Shown: one piece after another, positions 1 through 7,622 of the stretch
Layout: every line of letters starts with the position of its first letter
How positions within the stretch are numbered: the stretch's first letter is position 1
Program-made: the position numbers and the translations under genes
The notes under the pieces: generated by a model
The model's database searches: none
Told to the model about the DNA's origin: nothing
The model's input: only the letters and a program-made list of their open reading frames with translations
DNA from: Candidatus Falkowbacteria bacterium CG10_big_fil_rev_8_21_14_0_10_43_11
GTDB taxonomy: Bacteria; Patescibacteriota; Patescibacteriia; Patescibacteriales; XYC2-FULL-47-12
Assembly (NCBI GenBank): GCA_002778635.1
Contig: PFAS01000007.1
Coordinates: 1 to 18,809 of the forward strand
Length of the DNA: 18,809 nt
Direction: 5' to 3'

Positions 1-1058
1 CTAACCGTTAGCGTTGAAGGCGTAAAATAGTTTGGAGTTTTAATAACCGTAATCGTCCAGCTCGCCTGTTTCGCATTACCCGCAATAATTTTCACATCCG
101 CTTCATTGTCCGGCTGGGGAAAAATAGAACTAACCTGCGGCGGCGTTAAATCCAGGCGCGTAGAAACCTGAAACTTCCACTGGTAATAATCCGCTACGCC
201 CAACTTAACGGCATCGCCGTTTGATTTTTTTAACTTGCCGCCGAACAAACGCACGCCGTACCATTGCTCCTGATTTTGGTTGCCCAAAAATTTGTCCGGC
301 CGGAAAACAAAAGTTTTATTATCTTTGGATTCTACTTTCGCCGATATAATTTTAGCAGCGACTTTGGCATCATCAGCATCTTCGCGCGACTCTGCTCCGT
401 TGGCGGTAGAAAAAATAGAAATATTTTCAGTTTTAAGGACTGTCTTCCCATCGCAGTTAGCAGCGCCGCAAACGGTCTTTGGGTCTAAAACTTCCTTAAA
501 AGTAATAATAATCATCGTATTGCGCGGCACATCGATTTGCCCGCGGGCGGGATAATGGCTCTCAATAATGCCGTCTCCGAGCGCGCCGACGCCGACATCG
601 TAAGCGGTTCCCGGCCTCGTGCCGCCGCCGCCTTCTCCGCCCCAAAGCGCTTTTAAAATAAAATTTACGATGCCGAAAGAAGACAAAATAATGACTAAGC
701 CAATCGCCGCGTTTTTAAAAATCGCCTTGGCTTTTTCAATTTTACCCGGGTCGCCCTCGCTCGTCATCCACAGCCAGCCGCCGTAAATAATCAAACCCAA
801 CAAAATTATGCCCAAAAAAGACAAAGCGATGTTGATCAGGCGAAAAATAAATACCCTAATGTCCGTTTCCGGCAAATAAACTTGGCCGGCTAAATTATCC
901 AGGCCGGCGTTGTTAGCCAGGCCGCTTGTCTCCTGCGCTTGCGCCATTGGTGTACTGAACAAACCGCCTAAAACAATAAAAAAAGCAGCCGTCGCGAAAA
1001 ACATTCGCAGACCAAAAACTGCTTTTTTTAAGCACTCCTTGTGATTAAATTTTAGCAT
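1..1058 (-). CDS. Pilin-like secreted protein with Ig-like domain, 3' end outside window
   Basis: The frame is open from an ATG at 1058 down to the window edge (352 codons, no stop), so the C-terminus is missing. Residues 1-41 look like a signal peptide (basic start, hydrophobic stretch about 18-33, ending in an A-x-A type site). Two hydrophobic helices follow at about 74-97 and 115-137, with a WLWMTSEGDPGKIEKAK loop between them, then a glycine-rich hinge. This arrangement matches the VirB2/TrbC-like pilin proteins common in Parcubacteria. Residues about 160-300 resemble a bacterial Ig-like (Big_5/SbsA) domain (GQIDVPRNTMIIITFKEVLD), and a second such domain seems to begin near residue 315 (TPPQVSSIFPQP). 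It is probably an envelope or pilus component. The family assignment is from motif memory only. No Shine-Dalgarno is visible before the chosen ATG. Confidence 0.75.
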   Translation of the reverse strand, partial: MLKFNHKECLKKAVFGLRMFFATAAFFIVLGGLFSTPMAQAQETSGLANNAGLDNLAGQVYLPETDIRVFIFRLINIALSFLGIILLGLIIYGGWLWMTSEGDPGKIEKAKAIFKNAAIGLVIILSSFGIVNFILKALWGGEGGGGTRPGTAYDVGVGALGDGIIESHYPARGQIDVPRNTMIIITFKEVLDPKTVCGAANCDGKTVLKTENISIFSTANGAESREDADDAKVAAKIISAKVESKDNKTFVFRPDKFLGNQNQEQWYGVRLFGGKLKKSNGDAVKLGVADYYQWKFQVSTRLDLTPPQVSSIFPQPDNEADVKIIAGNAKQASWTITVIKTPNYFTPSTLTV

Positions 1059-1071
1059 GGGAATCAATACG

Positions 1072-1183
1072 GATATTAGATATTAGGATATTAGGATACT
1101 CGCAACGCACAGAAAAACACTGAATGTAAATAAATTTTCTTGCTCTCGTAGCGTAATATCCTAATATCCAATATCTTAATATC
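1072..1183. repeat. Heptamer-word inverted repeat (ATATTAG words)
   Basis: Left arm 1072-1103 and right arm 1151-1183 are imperfect reverse complements (about 85-90 percent by eye). Both are built from repeated ATATTAG(G) words. The 47-nt loop shows no gene. The element lies between rpsU and the next minus-strand gene. Confidence 0.8.
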
Positions 1184-1240
1184 TTCTTGTTTTCTTATTC
1201 ACACGTTTGGTAAGCAACGAACGCGTAAAATCGCCGAGAA

Positions 1241-1477
1241 TTACCAGCGCCGCCTTGGTTCTTCTTCCAGTTTGCCGATTTTGCGCAGGTACTCGCGCTT
1301 GCGGCGGTATTTTAAGGCAACGAGCGCGCTTTTGCGCTTGGCCGAATCGCTTTTTTCCGGTTTAATGAAACGCCGTTCTTTCGCTTCCAGAATTTTGCCG
1401 GAAAACTGCACCCGCTTCAAAAAACGCCGGTACATCCCGTCAAACGACTCTCCTTTTTTTCTTTTTACTTCCACCAT
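1241..1477 (-). CDS. rpsU: 30S ribosomal protein bS21
   Basis: This 78-aa basic protein matches bS21. It has a short beta-like start (VEVKRKKGESFDGMYRRFLKR), the FSGKILEAKERRF segment that corresponds to the conserved GVLAEVRRREFYEKP region, and a long Arg/Lys-rich C-terminal helix. In the 30S subunit bS21 binds near the platform and the 3' end of 16S rRNA and assists initiation. The ATG at 1477 follows a GGAGGTG sequence at normal spacing. That is one of the very few strong Shine-Dalgarno sites in the window, notable because this protein works next to the anti-SD. The length is slightly above the usual 58-75 aa. It is followed by the truncated pilin-like gene on the same strand, after a spacer filled by an inverted repeat. 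Confidence 0.88.
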   Translation of the reverse strand: MVEVKRKKGESFDGMYRRFLKRVQFSGKILEAKERRFIKPEKSDSAKRKSALVALKYRRKREYLRKIGKLEEEPRRRW

Positions 1478-1482
1478 AATGA

Positions 1483-1489
1483 CACCTCC
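1483..1489 (-). promoter_or_regulatory. Strong Shine-Dalgarno of rpsU
   Basis: On the minus strand a GGAGGTG lies about 5 nt before the rpsU ATG. Most other starts in the window (lepB, LCP, pth, dprA, topA) show no comparable site, so this one stands out and fixes the rpsU start. Confidence 0.75.
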
Positions 1490-1499
1490 GATCTAAATA

Positions 1500-2021
1500 A
1501 AATAATCCAAATTTACAAATTAACATTCAAATGCTCCAAATATGAATTATTCAAATTACTTTTTATTTTGGTAATAAAAACTATTCAAAACTCTTTTTGG
1601 CGCTAAACGCTTTTGTCTAAAATTTACTAAAATCCCTAATTCTAAATTTAAAGTTATTAAATATCTTTTAACTTGATAATAGTCTTCTTTAGTAATATAA
1701 TCTTTAGTTTTAAATTCAATAATGATTTTATCTTCAATAATGAAATCTATAACGCACCGCACATCGTCAGTGCCATATTGATGATCAATGAATCAATATT
1801 CACGAATATATTTTATATTATTTAATTGTAATAATTTTTCAAAATAATCACCGCATTATTTTTCATTTCGGAAAGACCCCAAATCACGGTGCGTTTGAAA
1901 AAGAAGACCAACGATTTTATATGATAGTTCTTTATGCACACACTTATCACTTTCCATATCTCGTTTGGATGTAATTTATTTGGGGAATTTGGATAAAATT
2001 TGTAGATTTGAATTATATTAT
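1500..2021. repeat. Inverted heptamer arms flanking the GxxExxY pseudogene
   Basis: Left flank 1500-1548 and right flank 1973-2021 align as reverse complements over about 48 nt (about 80 percent by eye). They share words such as CAAATTTA, ACAAATT and CCAAAT. The broken GxxExxY gene lies between them, as if occupying the loop of one of the intergenic inverted repeats. Confidence 0.6.
1556..1957 (-). pseudogene. GxxExxY-family protein, disrupted by two in-frame stops
   Basis: The intact 3' part (from a GTG at 1762, 68 aa, CVIDFIIEDKIIIEFK...LGILVNFRQKRL) is the C-terminal half of the GxxExxY family (PD-(D/E)XK nuclease-like fold, function not established). Reading the same frame upstream gives the missing N-terminal half from an ATG at 1957: MESDKCVHKELSYKIVGLLF, then QTHRDLGSFRNEK, TAA (1856-1858), CGDYFEKLLQLNNIKYIREY, TGA (1793-1795). 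The whole frame is 133 codons, the normal family length, with no frameshift. The lesions are therefore two point nonsense mutations. The D...E/K residues of the putative active site are in the surviving half. The sequence is AT-rich compared with its neighbours. A short protein from the GTG at 1762 cannot be excluded. Confidence 0.8.
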
Positions 2022-3371
2022 TTACTTTAGTCTCTTATCCAGTTCCTCGTACACTTTCTTAAAATCAAACACTTCCTGCATGCCGGATTCCATGTCGCGG
2101 ATCAAAATAGTGCCATCCATCATTTCTTTCTGGCCCAAGATCAAAGTTAATTTGACGGCTAATTTATTCGCGAGTTCCAGTTGCGCTTTTAAATTATCTT
2201 TGACGAAATTCTGCGCCGCCTTGTAGCCGCGCCGCCGCAGCTCTTCAAAAAAATTCATCGCTTTGCGCTTGGACGCTTCGCCTAATTGCGCCACGAAAAT
2301 ATTCGGCTGATTCGCATCAACGAGGGGAATGTTTTTTTCTTTGATTTTTAAAATCATCCGCTCCGCGCCTATGCCCCAGCCGCAAGCCGGCGTCGGCCGT
2401 CCGCCCATATATTCCACCAAATAATCATAACGCCCGCCGCCGCCGAGCGCGTCTTGCCGGCCCTGTTCGCTGTCTTCGGACCAAAACTCAAACACCGTGC
2501 GGTTGTAATAATCCAGGCCGCGGACAAGAAAAGGATTTAATGTATAAACGACGTTCAGTTCGTCCAGATACTCCAGCACTTTGACGAAGTGGTCGCGGCA
2601 CTCTTCGCAGAGGTGGTCAATGATTTGCGGCGCCGCCGCCCGCGCGTTAACGCACGATTCTTCCTTGCAGTCCAGCAAGCGCAAGGGATTTTTAATTAAA
2701 CGCTTCTTGCAGTCCGGGCATAATTTATTGCGCACTGGCCGCTGTTTGTAATATTCAATTAATTTTTTAACATACTCCGGACGGCAATTCGGACAGCCGA
2801 TGCTGTTGATTTGCACCTGCGCGTCAATTTGCAATTCTTTAAACAAATTATAGCCGATTAAAATAATCTGGGCGTCCGCGACCGCGCCCGCCTCTCCGAA
2901 TATTTCCAAATCGATTTGGCTGAATTGCCGGTAACGGCCGGCTTGCGGCTTTTCCCGACGAAACAAGTTGCCAATCCAGTAAAGTTTTACCGGCTGCATC
3001 GGCAGGCTGAACATGCCGTGTTCAATGTAGGAACGCACGAGTCCGGGAGTGGCTTCCGGCCGCAGAGCCACGCGCTCGTTGTCCCGGTCAATAAAAGTAT
3101 ACATCTCTTTGGAAACAATATCGGTTTGTTTGCCGGTAGACCGCTCGTATAAAGCCACATTTTCCAATACCGGAGTTTCCGTCCGCAAAAAGCCGTAATA
3201 TTTTATCATGCTTTCCGCTTTATTTAAAACTAAATCCCAATAACGGTATTCGTCCGGCAAAATATCGCGAATGCCGCGCAAACGAGGAATCATTTTGTTC
3301 TCATTTGGCTTTTTATTTTTTGCCTCCTCGTTTTTTTGTCTTTCCGTTTTTGTTTTTGGTTTTCGGCCCAT
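2022..3371 (-). CDS. hisS: Histidine-tRNA ligase
   Basis: This class II aminoacyl-tRNA synthetase charges tRNA-His in the cytoplasm. Its 449 aa contain motif 1 near residues 57-75, motif 2 (RPEATPGLVRSYIEHGM, then GNLFRREKPQAGRYRQFSQ, residues about 104-151), the histidine-binding LVRGLDYYNRTVFEFW at about 282-297, and motif 3 (GGGGRYDYLVEYMGG, GIGAERM). The C-terminal anticodon-binding domain starts near residue 355 (PNIFVAQLGE). The insertion domain has eight cysteines in pairs (C193/C196, C218/C221, C235/C240, C255/C258), suggesting metal binding; similar Cys-bearing insertions occur in other bacterial HisRS. The first 26 residues are a Lys/Glu-rich extension absent from most HisRS. An alternative start is Met27 at 3293 (MIPRLRGIRDILPDE). 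No convincing Shine-Dalgarno distinguishes the two. Confidence 0.95.
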   Translation of the reverse strand: MGRKPKTKTERQKNEEAKNKKPNENKMIPRLRGIRDILPDEYRYWDLVLNKAESMIKYYGFLRTETPVLENVALYERSTGKQTDIVSKEMYTFIDRDNERVALRPEATPGLVRSYIEHGMFSLPMQPVKLYWIGNLFRREKPQAGRYRQFSQIDLEIFGEAGAVADAQIILIGYNLFKELQIDAQVQINSIGCPNCRPEYVKKLIEYYKQRPVRNKLCPDCKKRLIKNPLRLLDCKEESCVNARAAAPQIIDHLCEECRDHFVKVLEYLDELNVVYTLNPFLVRGLDYYNRTVFEFWSEDSEQGRQDALGGGGRYDYLVEYMGGRPTPACGWGIGAERMILKIKEKNIPLVDANQPNIFVAQLGEASKRKAMNFFEELRRRGYKAAQNFVKDNLKAQLELANKLAVKLTLILGQKEMMDGTILIRDMESGMQEVFDFKKVYEELDKRLK

Positions 3372-3603
3372 AGTATAGTAGGATAAGATTATACGGATCT
3401 AATATTACTATTGATTCTTTAATACGAATACTTCTTACGCACTTAGTTGCCCCTGCAACTATGCGAATGCCGCGAATGCAGAAAAAAGTTTAATAGCAGA
3501 ATTCGTGGCATTCGTATTCATCTAAGGTTGTTATAAATCCGTAGGAAGAATTCGTGTTAATGGTTCGCAAATGTTTTAAATCCAAATTAATTATTTGAAC
3601 ATT
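3372..3603. repeat. Spacer with ATTCG-word inverted repeats
   Basis: This 232-nt gap holds no recognisable gene. An arm at 3461-3479 (two GCGAATGC words) faces an arm at 3499-3519 (ATTCGTGGCATTCGTATTC), with about 16 of 19 positions complementary. A perfect AGTTGC-CCCT-GCAACT hairpin lies just before it, near 3444-3459. A further partial copy (AATTCGTGTTAATGGTTCGC) follows near 3549-3569. Confidence 0.65.
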
Positions 3604-4170
3604 TTAATTTATAAGACTGTATTCCGGCAAGGCGAATGTCCCGACCCGACTGAAAGGCCAGCCGCGGAAAAGCACGCGCCCGACGACAAAACTTCGCTTG
3701 ACCGGACCAAAACTGCGCGAATCTTTGCTGTAATTGCGGTTGTCCCCTAATACGAAATATTCATCCGCTCCCAATTCTTTTATGCCGTCAACGCTGGTTA
3801 AGGTTTCCGTGCCTGGCTCCAAATAACTTTCATCCAATTTAACCCGCCGGTTGGCGTCTTTGGTATAAACATAAATTTGCCCGTCTTTTATTTCCACTTT
3901 CTCCCGCGGCAGTCCTATAATCCGCTTAATAAAATATTGGCTGGGGTCGTTGGGATATTTAAAAACCACTATTTCTCCCCTCTCCGGCTCGCGAAAACGA
4001 TAGGTTATCTCGTCAATAATCAAATACTCGTGGTCGTAAAAGCTCGGCTCCATTGACGCGCCTTTGACGTAAAACGGCTGAATTAAAAAATAGCGCACTG
4101 GAATTATAATGGCAAGCGAAATTATCACTACCTTCACTACTTCAAACGCAAAGATAAAAAAATTGCGCAT
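3604..4170 (-). CDS. lepB: Signal peptidase I
   Basis: This membrane-anchored serine protease of 188 aa removes signal peptides from exported proteins. A single N-terminal transmembrane helix (about residues 8-30) is followed by box B with the catalytic serine, Ser39 in VKGASMEPS. The catalytic lysine is Lys82 in YFIKRIIGLP, and box E is VLGDNRNYSKDSRSFGPV near the C-terminus. The compact size is typical of Gram-positive and CPR type enzymes. It is transcribed divergently from the LCP gene, with a good sigma-70-type promoter 35 nt upstream. Substrates in this window could include the pilin-like protein at the left edge. Confidence 0.95.
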   Translation of the reverse strand: MRNFFIFAFEVVKVVIISLAIIIPVRYFLIQPFYVKGASMEPSFYDHEYLIIDEITYRFREPERGEIVVFKYPNDPSQYFIKRIIGLPREKVEIKDGQIYVYTKDANRRVKLDESYLEPGTETLTSVDGIKELGADEYFVLGDNRNYSKDSRSFGPVKRSFVVGRVLFRGWPFSRVGTFALPEYSLIN

Positions 4171-4204
4171 AATGCTTATCCACTTTTAAAGTTAAATTAA
4201 ATTT

Positions 4205-4234
4205 ATTATAGCATAATCAGGCGGCAGAAAGCAA
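4205..4234 (-). promoter_or_regulatory. Probable sigma-70 promoter of lepB
   Basis: On the minus strand TTGCTT (4229-4234) is followed after 18 nt by TATAAT (4205-4210), a perfect -10 box, about 35 nt before the lepB ATG. Confidence 0.65.
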
Positions 4235-4274
4235 GGGGATGAAAACCGTTAGATTATTGCTTAACAATTTATCT

Positions 4275-4303
4275 TTTACTTTTCCTCAAACTTATACTAT
4301 ACT
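4275..4303 (+). promoter_or_regulatory. Possible promoter of the LCP gene
   Basis: TTTACT (4275-4280), 17 nt, then TATACT (4298-4303). The -35 match is weak and a second TATACT overlaps at 4293. The site lies about 45 nt before the LCP start codon, in the only divergent spacer of this region. Confidence 0.4.
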
Positions 4304-4346
4304 TACAAAAAGACGATCGGTCTTGAATTTTTTTGTTTAAAAAGTT

Positions 4347-5852
4347 ATGAACGACATTGACCTGTTGGAAATAGAGCGGGAAAATAAAACCAACGCTTAT
4401 CTTGGCGACGGCGAAAACCGCCGTCACTCAAGCAAAAAATCAGCAACCAAGCAATTGCTGAAAATTTTAGTTTATTTGACCGGCATATCTTTGGTGGTGC
4501 TTTTCGCCTTTACGAGCCGCGTGTTAATGTCGGAAGATAATAGCATTGGCTCCGTTTTTTCCCTTTTCAGCCAAATTAAACATTTGGCTCAAACCTCCGA
4601 CAATTTGTTGAAAGGCGAGGAAAGCGGCCGCATTAATGTTTTGCTTTTGGGCATGGCGGGCAAAAACCACGACGGCGCCTATCTGACTGACACGATTATG
4701 CTCGCGAGCGTTGCCTCCGCGACCGGCGAATTGGCGCTTATTTCCATTCCCCGAGACTTGGTAATACCAATGGAAGGCTACGGCTTCCGCAAAGTGAACA
4801 ACGTCAACGCGTTCGCGGAAAGCAAAGAGCTGGGAAGCGGCGGACTGGCCGTCAGCCAGGCCTTGAGCCGGGTATTGGATATGCCGATTGATTATTATCT
4901 GCGCGCTGATTTTGAAGGATTCGTAAAAATTATTGACGAATTGGGCGGAATTGAAGTGGAAGTGGCTAACGCCCTTGACGACCGGCGCTATCCGGTGGAG
5001 GGAAAAGAAGAAGACCCAAATTACGACAGCCGCTTTGAGTATTTGCGCATTGAAGCCGGCAAACAAAAAATGGACGGCGAGCTGGCGCTGAAATTCGTGC
5101 GCTCGCGGCACGCCGGCGGCGTGGAAGGAACCGACTTCGCGCGCAACCGGCGCCAGCAGCTGGTATTGGAAGCGGTAAAAAATAAAACGCTTAATCTGCG
5201 CATACTTTTTAAACCGCGCCTGATAAATAACATTTTGGAAACGTTGCGCGAACACATCGCCACTAATTTTCAAGTATGGGAAATGGTAAAATTATGGGGC
5301 ATAATTAAAGACACGAACTCCGATAAAATAACCGCTAAAGTGCTGGATAATTCCAGCGGCGGACTGCTAGTGGACGCGGCTGGATCCGACGGCGCGTATA
5401 TTTTGCAGCCGCGCTCCGGCGATTACGCCGAAATCCAATACTTGGCAAAAAATATTTTTTCCAACGCTCCGGCGGAACAAAAAAACGAAATCAAACGAGA
5501 GTACGCCAAACTGGAAATCCAAAACGGCACTTGGGCCAACGGCTTGGGCCAGCGGACCGCGACGGATTTGGAAAAATTCGGCTTTGAAGTAGTCGGCATC
5601 CATAACGCGAGCAAGAAAAATTACGAAGAGTCTTTGATTTTTGACTTAAGCTACGGCGAAAAAATGAAATCGCTTGCTTTGTTAAAAGAAAAAACCGGCG
5701 CGCGCGTTAATCTGGGCATGCCGGACTGGCTGATGGCCGAATTAAAAGAGCGCAATGCGAGCAAAACTGATTTAACTCAGCCGGATTTTATTTTGATAAT
5801 CGGCCGCGACGCGGACAAGACGCAAAGCGGAACGGAGAATACGGAAAAATAG
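4347..5852 (+). CDS. LytR-CpsA-Psr (LCP) family protein with LytR_C domain
   Basis: LCP proteins transfer polyprenyl-linked glycopolymers to cell-wall peptidoglycan outside the membrane. The 501-aa product has a basic cytoplasmic N-terminus, one transmembrane helix (about 38-57) and then the LCP domain from about residue 96: INVLLLGMAG, LTDTIMLASV, SIPRDLVIPM, the VNNVNAFAESK segment, and MDGELALKFVRSRHAGG...DFARNRRQQ. These carry the Asp and Arg residues that bind the pyrophosphate lipid in the family. A C-terminal LytR_C domain follows from about residue 386 (LEIQNGTWANGLGQRTATDLEKFGFEV). The last 20 residues are a polar tail. The gene starts the plus-strand run with der, pth, dprA, topA and rel. 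No Shine-Dalgarno is visible before the ATG. Confidence 0.9.
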   Translation: MNDIDLLEIERENKTNAYLGDGENRRHSSKKSATKQLLKILVYLTGISLVVLFAFTSRVLMSEDNSIGSVFSLFSQIKHLAQTSDNLLKGEESGRINVLLLGMAGKNHDGAYLTDTIMLASVASATGELALISIPRDLVIPMEGYGFRKVNNVNAFAESKELGSGGLAVSQALSRVLDMPIDYYLRADFEGFVKIIDELGGIEVEVANALDDRRYPVEGKEEDPNYDSRFEYLRIEAGKQKMDGELALKFVRSRHAGGVEGTDFARNRRQQLVLEAVKNKTLNLRILFKPRLINNILETLREHIATNFQVWEMVKLWGIIKDTNSDKITAKVLDNSSGGLLVDAAGSDGAYILQPRSGDYAEIQYLAKNIFSNAPAEQKNEIKREYAKLEIQNGTWANGLGQRTATDLEKFGFEVVGIHNASKKNYEESLIFDLSYGEKMKSLALLKEKTGARVNLGMPDWLMAELKERNASKTDLTQPDFILIIGRDADKTQSGTENTEK

Positions 5853-5874
5853 TTACTACATTGTTAACCCCTCC

Positions 5875-5954
5875 GTCCCGAGCAACTCGGGACACCTCCC
5901 CTTAGCAAGGGGAGGAATAATGCGGCATTTATTCTCCCCCTTTATAAGGGGGAG
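5875..5954. repeat. Three consecutive perfect hairpins with 3-nt loops
   Basis: The spacer between the LCP gene and der contains GTCCCGAG-CAA-CTCGGGAC (5875-5893), CCTCCCCTT-AGC-AAGGGGAGG (5895-5915) and CTCCCCCTT-TAT-AAGGGGGAG (5934-5954). All are perfect 8-9 bp stems with 3-nt loops. None is followed by a U-tract on either strand, so they are not canonical intrinsic terminators. Similar C/G-rich palindromes occur as dispersed repeats in many bacteria. Confidence 0.8.
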
Positions 5955-6051
5955 TTAGAGGGGGTCGGAGTGAGGAATGCCGAAGGCAAAGGGGTTTGGG
6001 GGTTAGGGGAGGCAGCAATTTAACAATTTGAATTTAAAAAACAAAAATATC

Positions 6052-7542
6052 ATGCAAAACAATAATATCCAACTAATCTCTTCGTCCCTGCCCAAAGTCG
6101 TTTTATTCGGCCGGACCAATGTCGGCAAATCAACGCTGTTCAATAAATTAACCGGCACCGAGCATGCCTTGGTTTCCGCGCGCGCCGGCACCACGCGTGA
6201 CTGCAATGTCGACGCCGTTAATTGGCAAGGAAAAGAATTCCAATTGATTGATACGGGCGGCATAATTAATCCGAAATTTTTAGCCGGCAAGCGTAAAATA
6301 AAAGAGTTAAAAATTGATCAGGAAAATATTGATGATTTGGTCCAGTTGCAGGTAAAAAAATATTTGCGCGGCGCGGACTTGATTTTATTCGTGGTTGACG
6401 GCCGCGCCGGGCTTTTGGAACAAGACAAAGTGATGGCGCTTTTATTAAAACGCTTGATCAACGGCCAGCCAATAATATTAGTCGCCAATAAAGCCGATTC
6501 GCCGGCGCAACGAGGCGACATCGCTTCTTTTTATCGCCTGTCTTTAGGCGAACCAATGCCGGTTTCAGCCGCTAACGGTTCGGGGACGGGAGATTTGCTG
6601 GATAAGATAACGGAAATTTTAAAATGCCCGTCTCGCCGGAGCGCAGCCGAGGCGGACAAAACGCAAAATGAGAATTGCGAGAAACAAAGTGATTTAGACT
6701 CAAATCTTAAATCTAAAATCTTAAATCTAAAATCTATCAAGGTTGCGATCGTCGGCCGGCCTAATGTCGGAAAATCAACGCTGTTGAACGCGATCATCGG
6801 CGAAAATAAATTCATCGTCAGCGCCGAACCGCATACCACGCGCGAGCCAAACGACGTCAAAGTCAATTACGGCGGGCAAGTTATCACCTTTATGGACACG
6901 GCGGGAATTATCAAAGCCAAATCCAAAAAAATAAAAGACGAACTGGTAAAAAAAGGCGTAGCTAAAAGCAAGGCGGTCATTAAATTTGCCGACATCGCCT
7001 TGCTCGTGATTGATGTCGCGGATGACGCGAGCCATCAGGAAACTAAACTCGTGGAAGAAATCTTAACCAACAAAACCAATTTGATAATCGTCGCGAACAA
7101 ATGGGATAAATTGCCTGAACATGACGCTAAAAAATTTACCGGGCAATTGCGCGCCAAACTGCCTTTTGTCGCTTGGGCGCCGATAATCTTTCTTTCGGCG
7201 AAAAATAAAACGAAAATCAGCCAATTGCTGGATTTAATCTTGGAATCCGTCCGCGCGCGGCATGCGCAAATTCCGGCCGACGCTTTGGAGCCGTTTCTGC
7301 AAAGCGCGGTTCGGCACGCGGCGCCGCTCGCGAACCAAAAAGCGCGCGGCATTTTCAAACGCCGCATCCCGCGACCCGGGCTGACTAATCTAATTCAGAC
7401 CGGCGTGAATCCGCCGGAATTTGATCTGCGCGTCAAATCCAAAAGCGGGTTGAAAGACACCTATGTAACTTACCTGGAAAATCGCCTGCGCGAAGAATTT
7501 AAGCTGATTGGAACGACGGTGAAAATATACATTAAAAATTAA
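6052..7542 (+). CDS. der: Ribosome assembly GTPase Der (EngA)
   Basis: Der is a tandem GTPase needed for 50S subunit maturation. The first G domain has G1 GRTNVGKST (residues about 20-28), G3 DTGG and G4 ANKAD. The second has G1 GRPNVGKST (about 234-242), G3 DTAG and G4 ANKWD. A C-terminal KH-like domain follows, with RGIFKRRIPRPGL near its start. The chosen start is the ATG at 6052 (MQNNNIQLISSSLPKVV); a TTG at 6028 would add 8 residues, and no Shine-Dalgarno decides. The inter-G-domain linker (about 195-228) is long and includes five exact copies of a heptanucleotide (6702-6736) encoding NLKSKILNLKS. The first domain also carries a short insertion after DTGG (INPKFLAGKRKIKEL). The pth gene follows after 80 nt. 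Confidence 0.93.
   Translation: MQNNNIQLISSSLPKVVLFGRTNVGKSTLFNKLTGTEHALVSARAGTTRDCNVDAVNWQGKEFQLIDTGGIINPKFLAGKRKIKELKIDQENIDDLVQLQVKKYLRGADLILFVVDGRAGLLEQDKVMALLLKRLINGQPIILVANKADSPAQRGDIASFYRLSLGEPMPVSAANGSGTGDLLDKITEILKCPSRRSAAEADKTQNENCEKQSDLDSNLKSKILNLKSIKVAIVGRPNVGKSTLLNAIIGENKFIVSAEPHTTREPNDVKVNYGGQVITFMDTAGIIKAKSKKIKDELVKKGVAKSKAVIKFADIALLVIDVADDASHQETKLVEEILTNKTNLIIVANKWDKLPEHDAKKFTGQLRAKLPFVAWAPIIFLSAKNKTKISQLLDLILESVRARHAQIPADALEPFLQSAVRHAAPLANQKARGIFKRRIPRPGLTNLIQTGVNPPEFDLRVKSKSGLKDTYVTYLENRLREEFKLIGTTVKIYIKN
6702..6736 (+). repeat. Five tandem heptamers (AAATCTW) inside der
   Basis: AAATCTT, AAATCTA, AAATCTT, AAATCTA and AAATCTA run without interruption for 35 nt inside the coding sequence. 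They encode part of the linker between the two GTPase domains. They are the same kind of word array found in the intergenic inverted repeats. Confidence 0.92.
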
Positions 7543-7620
7543 TTTTCAATTTTCAATCCAGAGAACTCGGGACAATTTTTTAATTTTAAAATTGTTTAAA
7601 AATTAGAAATTAGAAATTTT
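7543..7620. repeat. Spacer repeat before pth
   Basis: TTTTCAATTTTCAATCC words at the left and ATTAGAAATTAGAAATT words at the right are weakly complementary. A decayed copy of the CCCGAG-AA-CTCGGG palindrome (CCAGAGAACTCGGGAC) and an ACAATTTT/AAAATTGT stem lie between them. The right-hand words end 3 nt before the pth start codon. Confidence 0.5.
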
Positions 7621-7622
7621 AT

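Noticed and set aside
1793..1795. Reading the internal TGA of the GxxExxY gene as recoded Gly or Trp
   Set aside because: A TAA lies in the same frame 21 codons upstream, and the gene at 18010-18363 ends with TGA, so nonsense mutation is simpler.
4524..5273. Long minus-strand open frame (249 codons) opposite the LCP gene
   Set aside because: It is a shadow of the LCP coding sequence. The translation has no recognisable family and the plus-strand motifs are conclusive.
6028..6051. TTG start for der, eight codons upstream
   Set aside because: The ATG at 6052 leaves a complete first G domain with a short leader. The TTG lies in AT-rich spacer sequence with no Shine-Dalgarno.
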